Source of the DNA: an uncultured Eubacterium sp. | GTDB taxonomy: Bacteria > Bacillota > Clostridia > Lachnospirales > Lachnospiraceae | Direction of reading: 5' to 3' | Length of the DNA: 9,854 nucleotides | NCBI GenBank assembly: GCA_910579145.1 | Contig: CAJTTQ010000090.1 | Location: forward strand, 1 to 9,854 | In this document: piece after piece, positions 6,632-9,854 of the stretch | Layout: every line of letters starts with the position of its first letter | Numbering within the stretch: position 1 is the first letter of the stretch | Made by a program: the position numbers and the translations under genes | The notes under the pieces: generated by a model | Databases searched by the model: none | Told to the model about the DNA's origin: nothing | The model's input: only the letters and a program-made list of their open reading frames with translations

Positions 6632-8176
6632 ATGGAACCATGTCATTCTCCGACTACCCCCACACCCCCGGACAACTCTGCCCCTCCGATACGGCGTTTC
6701 GACATCGCGCTCGTCCACGCCTCCGTCACATACAATCGTCACGGCTGGCACGATCCCCACGCGGCTTTTTTCGTCTTGCAGGAAGACCTCGAACGCCTCG
6801 GCGGACTGGATTCTTTTGTACAAAAAGCCGAATCCGGTGAAATCTGTATCGAGCCGCTCGTGATCCGGGCCAATTGCGGGGAGTCTATTGAATTATGCCT
6901 CGCACATCCCCCCTTCTCTGTACATACGATCACAAAACACATTCCCGCCCACTGTGGACCGTGCTCAATATTTTTTGATGACAGCTTTTTTTATCCTTTG
7001 GTACCCCCGCGCACATTCTCCTCTGAATGCCCCCGTGCATTCGGCGCGCTCCTGATCGAAGAAGCCGGTGCCACGTTCCACGACCGATATACGGGGGAAC
7101 CTATTTCGTCCGGCACGCAGTCCGTCATCCGCCGCGCGGACGGAACCTGTTTCCGTGACTTTACCCTGTTCGTACACGATGCCGCCCTGCACCCGGAAGC
7201 GAACCATCTGGCTCCAAACAGCCCGGACGCCCCTTTTCTAGGAATCAATTACCGCTCCGAACCATCTTCCGAGCGGCTTAGCCGATGCAACGACCCCGCG
7301 TACCTGTTTAGCTCGCTCGTCCATAAAGACCCGCCTACCCCTATTCTGGAAACATATGCGGGCGACCCGCTCCTGCTCCGGCTCATCACCATAGGTAACC
7401 GGCGGACTCCTCGCCATCCCTTCCAAGCAACCGGAGTGGACTGGCATCCAGAATCGTTTGAATGGATCTCCCCCTGTGCCTCCTGCCAGACGTTCACTCT
7501 AAAGCAGCCATACGAAATGGGCGACCACCTATACACGATCGGCGGACATACGTGCGTAACAATGGGGCTGTGGGGCATCCTCCGCGTCTGTGGAACAGAT
7601 GACAGGCACCTGAAACCGATACAGGACGGCGTCCACCTTTCGCTCCCCGCCGTTCCTGACGAGGATGACGTGGTGCGCAAATACGACATTGCAGTCATTG
7701 AAAAAAAGGCATTCCCCAAAAAGAACTGCCTTTCCCGCAAATCCTCCCGCCATATTGTCTTTCTGTCCGATGCCAAACGGGAAATGAAGCGTCAGCGTGC
7801 CCCCGCTCCCCTCATCCTGCACGCCGATGCCGGAGACTGGATTGAAGTCACGCTGCACAACTGCTTAGATGCGCAGGCGACAGCCAAAGCTTCGGAAACC
7901 TCCCGGCGCGTCTCCCTCTTCCCACAGTATCTGCGCTGTGATCCGGTCTACAGTCCCGGACTTAATATTGGCCGCAACAAATGGGAGCAGACCGTCGCCC
8001 CTGGTGAAAAAAAGAAATACCTCTGGCACGCCGACCGGGAATACGGCAGCTGCCTCATCCAGTCTTTTGACAACATCTGCTGCCCGCAGTCCGACCACCT
8101 GCTTGCCACGATCACGATCGATCCGGCGGTTTCTTCGGAATACAAAATACCAGCTCATACAAAACCCGGCGGCTGA
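6632..8176 (+). CDS. Multicopper oxidase-like (MnxG-type cupredoxin) protein, shortened and ligand-poor
   Basis: A 514-residue protein without a signal peptide or membrane span. Several blocks match large MnxG-type multicopper oxidases: RRFDIALVHASVTYNRHGWHDP (21-42), EPLVIRANCGESIE (74-87), FGALLIEEAGATFHDRYTGE (137-156), FLGINYRSEP (202-211), DPPTPILETYAGDPLLLRLI (233-252), MGLWGILRV (311-319), PLILHADAGDWIEVTLHN (393-410) and YLWHADREYGSCLIQSF (463-479). From memory of the family, full members are about twice as long and carry H-x-H and NHRHHGL-like copper motifs. Here the positions before FGALLIEE (CPRA) and after LIQSF (DNICCPQSDHL) lack those histidine clusters, and VSLFPQYLRCD (427-437) has no histidine where one is usual. 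It may be catalytically dead, structural or altered in metal use. A GGGAG site (6621-6625) precedes the ATG by six bases. The gene stands alone, with its own promoter and terminator. Confidence 0.65.
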   Translation: MEPCHSPTTPTPPDNSAPPIRRFDIALVHASVTYNRHGWHDPHAAFFVLQEDLERLGGLDSFVQKAESGEICIEPLVIRANCGESIELCLAHPPFSVHTITKHIPAHCGPCSIFFDDSFFYPLVPPRTFSSECPRAFGALLIEEAGATFHDRYTGEPISSGTQSVIRRADGTCFRDFTLFVHDAALHPEANHLAPNSPDAPFLGINYRSEPSSERLSRCNDPAYLFSSLVHKDPPTPILETYAGDPLLLRLITIGNRRTPRHPFQATGVDWHPESFEWISPCASCQTFTLKQPYEMGDHLYTIGGHTCVTMGLWGILRVCGTDDRHLKPIQDGVHLSLPAVPDEDDVVRKYDIAVIEKKAFPKKNCLSRKSSRHIVFLSDAKREMKRQRAPAPLILHADAGDWIEVTLHNCLDAQATAKASETSRRVSLFPQYLRCDPVYSPGLNIGRNKWEQTVAPGEKKKYLWHADREYGSCLIQSFDNICCPQSDHLLATITIDPAVSSEYKIPAHTKPGG

Positions 8177-8198
8177 CAAGACCGCCGGGACAGATGTT
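8155..8198. terminator. Bidirectional intrinsic terminator
   Basis: CCCGGCGG (8165-8172) and CCGCCGGG (8182-8189) form a perfect 8-bp GC-rich stem with a 9-base loop. The TGA stop of the oxidase-like gene (8174-8176) lies in that loop. The plus-strand tail is only moderately T-rich. On the minus strand the stem is followed directly by TTTTGTAT (rc of 8157-8164), so it should also end transcripts from the leftward PIN-domain operon, whose last stop is 45 bases upstream. Confidence 0.75.
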
Positions 8199-8233
8199 TC
8201 ATTTCTACTGTATATTGATTATGTAATACTATT

Positions 8234-8779
8234 CTATACGATAGAAACATGGGGAAAATTTATTTTACTCATTCCAGCTTTCAACCCCTTATCTGCCGTC
8301 ACCACTACCATAGTATCATCATCAGATGAATTCGCTTTTGCCGTCCCCAATATTACGGCATCCATAGATTTGAAATTGAATTTTAAAGCATATCGAATAA
8401 ACTCTTCTGCTTCTGCTATAACATCAGGACTGACCTCTAACACTTTAACATTAAATAAACAATTACTGCCACTTGATACTTCCTTTTCAAGCTTTAGCCA
8501 GCGGTTTAGTTTTTTCGAACTCCATTTTTTCTTCTTTGGCATAACAAACTGTTTCCCACATTTAACGCCTGTGTCTCCATGAATTCGATCGCAAACTTGT
8601 TTTCCACCGCTATTTCCTCTCGAATACTTCCCAATAACAGAAATAATTTCAATTTGTGTCACTTTAGAAATATAACATTCTCCTGACAGAATATCTTGAA
8701 TGATTTCACTATTATTTTCGTCATTTATATGTTTCAACAAAACAAAATACGCATTCGTATCTAATAAATACTTTTTCAT
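8234..8779 (-). CDS. PIN-domain ribonuclease-like protein (VapC fold) with central insert
   Basis: A 181-residue PIN-domain protein, a fold of metal-dependent ribonucleases that includes VapC toxins. The N-terminal strand YLLDTNAY (4-11) supplies D7 and N9; E44 (TQIEIIS), D140 (SMDAVIL) and D163 (VTADKGL) complete the acidic centre. VapC toxins are usually near 130 residues. The extra length is a basic insert (about 52-108) with C63, C74 and the Lys-rich run MPKKKKW (80-86), perhaps a zinc or RNA-binding element. I chose the ATG at 8777-8779 because MKKYLLDTN is a typical PIN start. An upstream in-frame GTG at 8792-8794, directly after the response-regulator stop, would add five residues. The SD-like AGGTGG overlaps that junction, so translation is likely coupled. 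No VapB-like antitoxin gene is adjacent; a two-component pair is. Domain call firm, target unknown. Confidence 0.85.
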   Translation of the reverse strand: MKKYLLDTNAYFVLLKHINDENNSEIIQDILSGECYISKVTQIEIISVIGKYSRGNSGGKQVCDRIHGDTGVKCGKQFVMPKKKKWSSKKLNRWLKLEKEVSSGSNCLFNVKVLEVSPDVIAEAEEFIRYALKFNFKSMDAVILGTAKANSSDDDTMVVVTADKGLKAGMSKINFPHVSIV

Positions 8780-8794
8780 TTGCCCACTCACCAC

Positions 8795-9217
8795 CTAATC
8801 TGCCCTCATAAGTTCCGTTCCATCTATAAGCATTTTCATTTCCTCTTCATTGATCGGTTCTAACTTGCTTTTAACAATATTTACCAATTCTTCCAAATCT
8901 GCTTCCGACCCCTTATTAACATAACCATTAATACCGAGATTAACTAATTTCTTAATATCTGCAAATTGAGAATAGTTTGTATAAACAATAATATCAATAT
9001 ATGGATTTATATTCCTTATCTTCACTACAAGTTCTTCTCCATTCATTCGAGGCATCTCTAAATCCAATAAAACAAGATCATACTCATTTTTCTGAAAATG
9101 CTCAAATCCATCCTGACCATCAATTGCTACATCCACTATCATTTCATGCAGTTCCAAACCATCTTTCACCAAACTAGCTGTGTCCTTGTTATCTTCAACT
9201 AATAAAATTTTATACAT
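8795..9217 (-). CDS. Stand-alone receiver-domain response regulator
   Basis: A 140-residue protein that is a complete CheY-like receiver domain followed by about 20 residues, with no DNA-binding or enzymatic output domain. Conserved residues are E8 and D9 (acidic pocket, LLVEDN), phosphoacceptor D52 (LLDLEMP), T80 (VYTN) and K102 (NKGS). Its partner should be the histidine kinase encoded just upstream. The start is the ATG at 9215-9217, giving MYKILLVEDN. GGAGG (rc of 9227-9231) lies nine bases before it, inside the kinase gene. An upstream in-frame start near 9244 would lie before that site and add nine residues outside the fold. It overlaps the kinase stop by eight bases, and its own TAG (8795-8797) abuts the possible GTG start of the PIN gene. 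Lacking an output domain, it may act by protein-protein contact. Confidence 0.92.
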   Translation of the reverse strand: MYKILLVEDNKDTASLVKDGLELHEMIVDVAIDGQDGFEHFQKNEYDLVLLDLEMPRMNGEELVVKIRNINPYIDIIVYTNYSQFADIKKLVNLGINGYVNKGSEADLEELVNIVKSKLEPINEEEMKMLIDGTELMRAD

Positions 9218-9854
9218 TTCTTTCTTCCTCCATTCTAAGTTCAATCACAAATCTTGCGCCATCTGTATAATTAGGATCTACACTTATCGTTCCATTAAAC
9301 ATTTTCAATATATTCCATACTATATAAAGTCCCAGACCTTCTCCCCCCTCTTCGCTCTTTCCCCTTTTCGTCGAATAAAAGGGATCAAAAATTTTTCTCT
9401 GGATCTGTTTGGGAATTCCTATGCCATTATCACTGAAGTATATAAATAAATCCTCTCCTTCACGTTGGATCACTACATTGATCTTCCCTTTATCTTCTTT
9501 CTTTTTAATTGCATAAATCGCATTGATGATCAAATTATAAAATACCTGTGAAAACTGGACAGTCTCGCCGTATAAACAAACATCTTTATTTCCTGCCACA
9601 GAGTATTCTATCTCTTCATCATAAACTTTAAAATATTGCTTTTGGTTTTTACTGGACACAATTGGCGCAAATCGATTTAACAATTTTCCAACTCTGCTCG
9701 TCTGGCTGATGATACCATCCAAAAGTTCCTTCTCTTCAAGACTGATCAATGCCTTTTTCTTTTCCTGTTTCATATAAAACAACTGTATGGCATATCTGAT
9801 GTTTGTGATCGGCTGTCCTAATTCATGCGAGAACCCTTTTATCAAATCAGTGAT
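9210..9854 (-). CDS. Sensor histidine kinase, C-terminal part (cut by window edge)
   Basis: The frame runs to the window edge, so only the last 214 residues are visible and the sensor region lies outside. The visible part is a full kinase core. The dimerisation/phosphoacceptor helix has H10 in FSHELGQPITN (8-18), resembling the HEL-x-QP variant of the H-box. The HATPase domain has the N-box VFYNLIINAIYA (104-115, with N107 and N111), the G1 box DNGIGIP (142-148), the F-box IFDPFYSTK (155-163) and the G2 box GEGLGLYIV (171-179). All are intact, so the kinase should be active toward the receiver protein encoded next, which overlaps it by eight bases. The internal TTG at 9843-9845 is not credible as a start, because it would remove most of the protein ahead of the H-box. 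Its promoter is outside the window. Confidence 0.93.
   Translation of the reverse strand: MTDLIKGFSHELGQPITNIRYAIQLFYMKQEKKKALISLEEKELLDGIISQTSRVGKLLNRFAPIVSSKNQKQYFKVYDEEIEYSVAGNKDVCLYGETVQFSQVFYNLIINAIYAIKKKEDKGKINVVIQREGEDLFIYFSDNGIGIPKQIQRKIFDPFYSTKRGKSEEGGEGLGLYIVWNILKMFNGTISVDPNYTDGARFVIELRMEEERNV

Noticed and set aside
7249..7776. 175-residue minus-strand open frame inside the oxidase-like gene
   Set aside because: Complete overlap with a gene whose protein matches known family blocks; the long antisense frame follows from GC-rich codon use.
8194..8250. Inverted repeat ATGTTTC / GAAACAT around the end of the PIN gene
   Set aside because: Seven bases with a 43-base AT-rich spacer, partly inside coding sequence and next to a much stronger terminator; probably chance.
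7869..8582. 237-residue rightward open frame crossing the oxidase-like gene end and the PIN gene
   Set aside because: It passes through a terminator hairpin, overlaps two well-supported genes and its protein is Ser/Pro-rich antisense-like sequence.
1..9854. CRISPR array, tRNA, rRNA, insertion sequence or phage integration site
   Set aside because: No regularly spaced direct repeats, no cloverleaf-like or rRNA-like segment, and no transposase or integrase reading frame was seen on either strand.

Overview
The window looks like a chromosomal segment of a low-to-mid GC Bacillota, most likely a Clostridia/Lachnospiraceae-type anaerobe. The grounds are strong AGGAGG-type ribosome binding sites, sigma-A promoters with extended -10 elements, a rubredoxin-fused glutamate-synthase-like enzyme, and protein sequences that read like clostridial families. 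The assignment rests on sequence style and family memory, not on a search. No rRNA, tRNA, CRISPR array, transposase or integrase was seen.

Layout. (1) Positions 1-115 hold the tail of an unrecognised rightward reading frame. (2) Positions 218-2776 hold a good promoter followed by a tight three-gene ABC-2 exporter operon: one ATPase (361-1149) and two different permeases of about 265 residues (1170-1973 and 1979-2776). (3) Positions 2917-3432 encode a small P-loop kinase-like protein with its own ribosome binding site. (4) A hairpin region near 3475-3514 separates it from a leftward operon transcribed from a promoter at 6303-6330. That operon carries a Nudix-DUF429 fusion protein (4998-6167, TTG start) and then a rubredoxin/FMN glutamate-synthase-like oxidoreductase (3542-4957). 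(5) The 464-base intergenic region 6168-6631 carries divergent promoters and several palindromes that look like operators. (6) Positions 6632-8176 encode a shortened relative of MnxG-type multicopper oxidases that seems to have lost most copper ligands. It ends in a clean terminator hairpin whose loop contains the stop codon. (7) Positions 8234-9854, leftward and clearly more AT-rich, form a gapless operon: sensor histidine kinase (cut by the window edge), stand-alone receiver response regulator, and PIN-domain nuclease.

How the genes work together. The three exporter genes should form one membrane complex (ATPase dimer plus permease heterodimer) with unknown substrate. The leftward pair suggests a redox or nucleotide-housekeeping role but no pathway can be named. 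The histidine kinase, receiver and PIN genes overlap or abut, so they are probably made together. A two-component phosphorelay with a separate PIN ribonuclease as its possible effector is the best candidate here for an undescribed signalling or defence module. That is inference from gene order and domains only.
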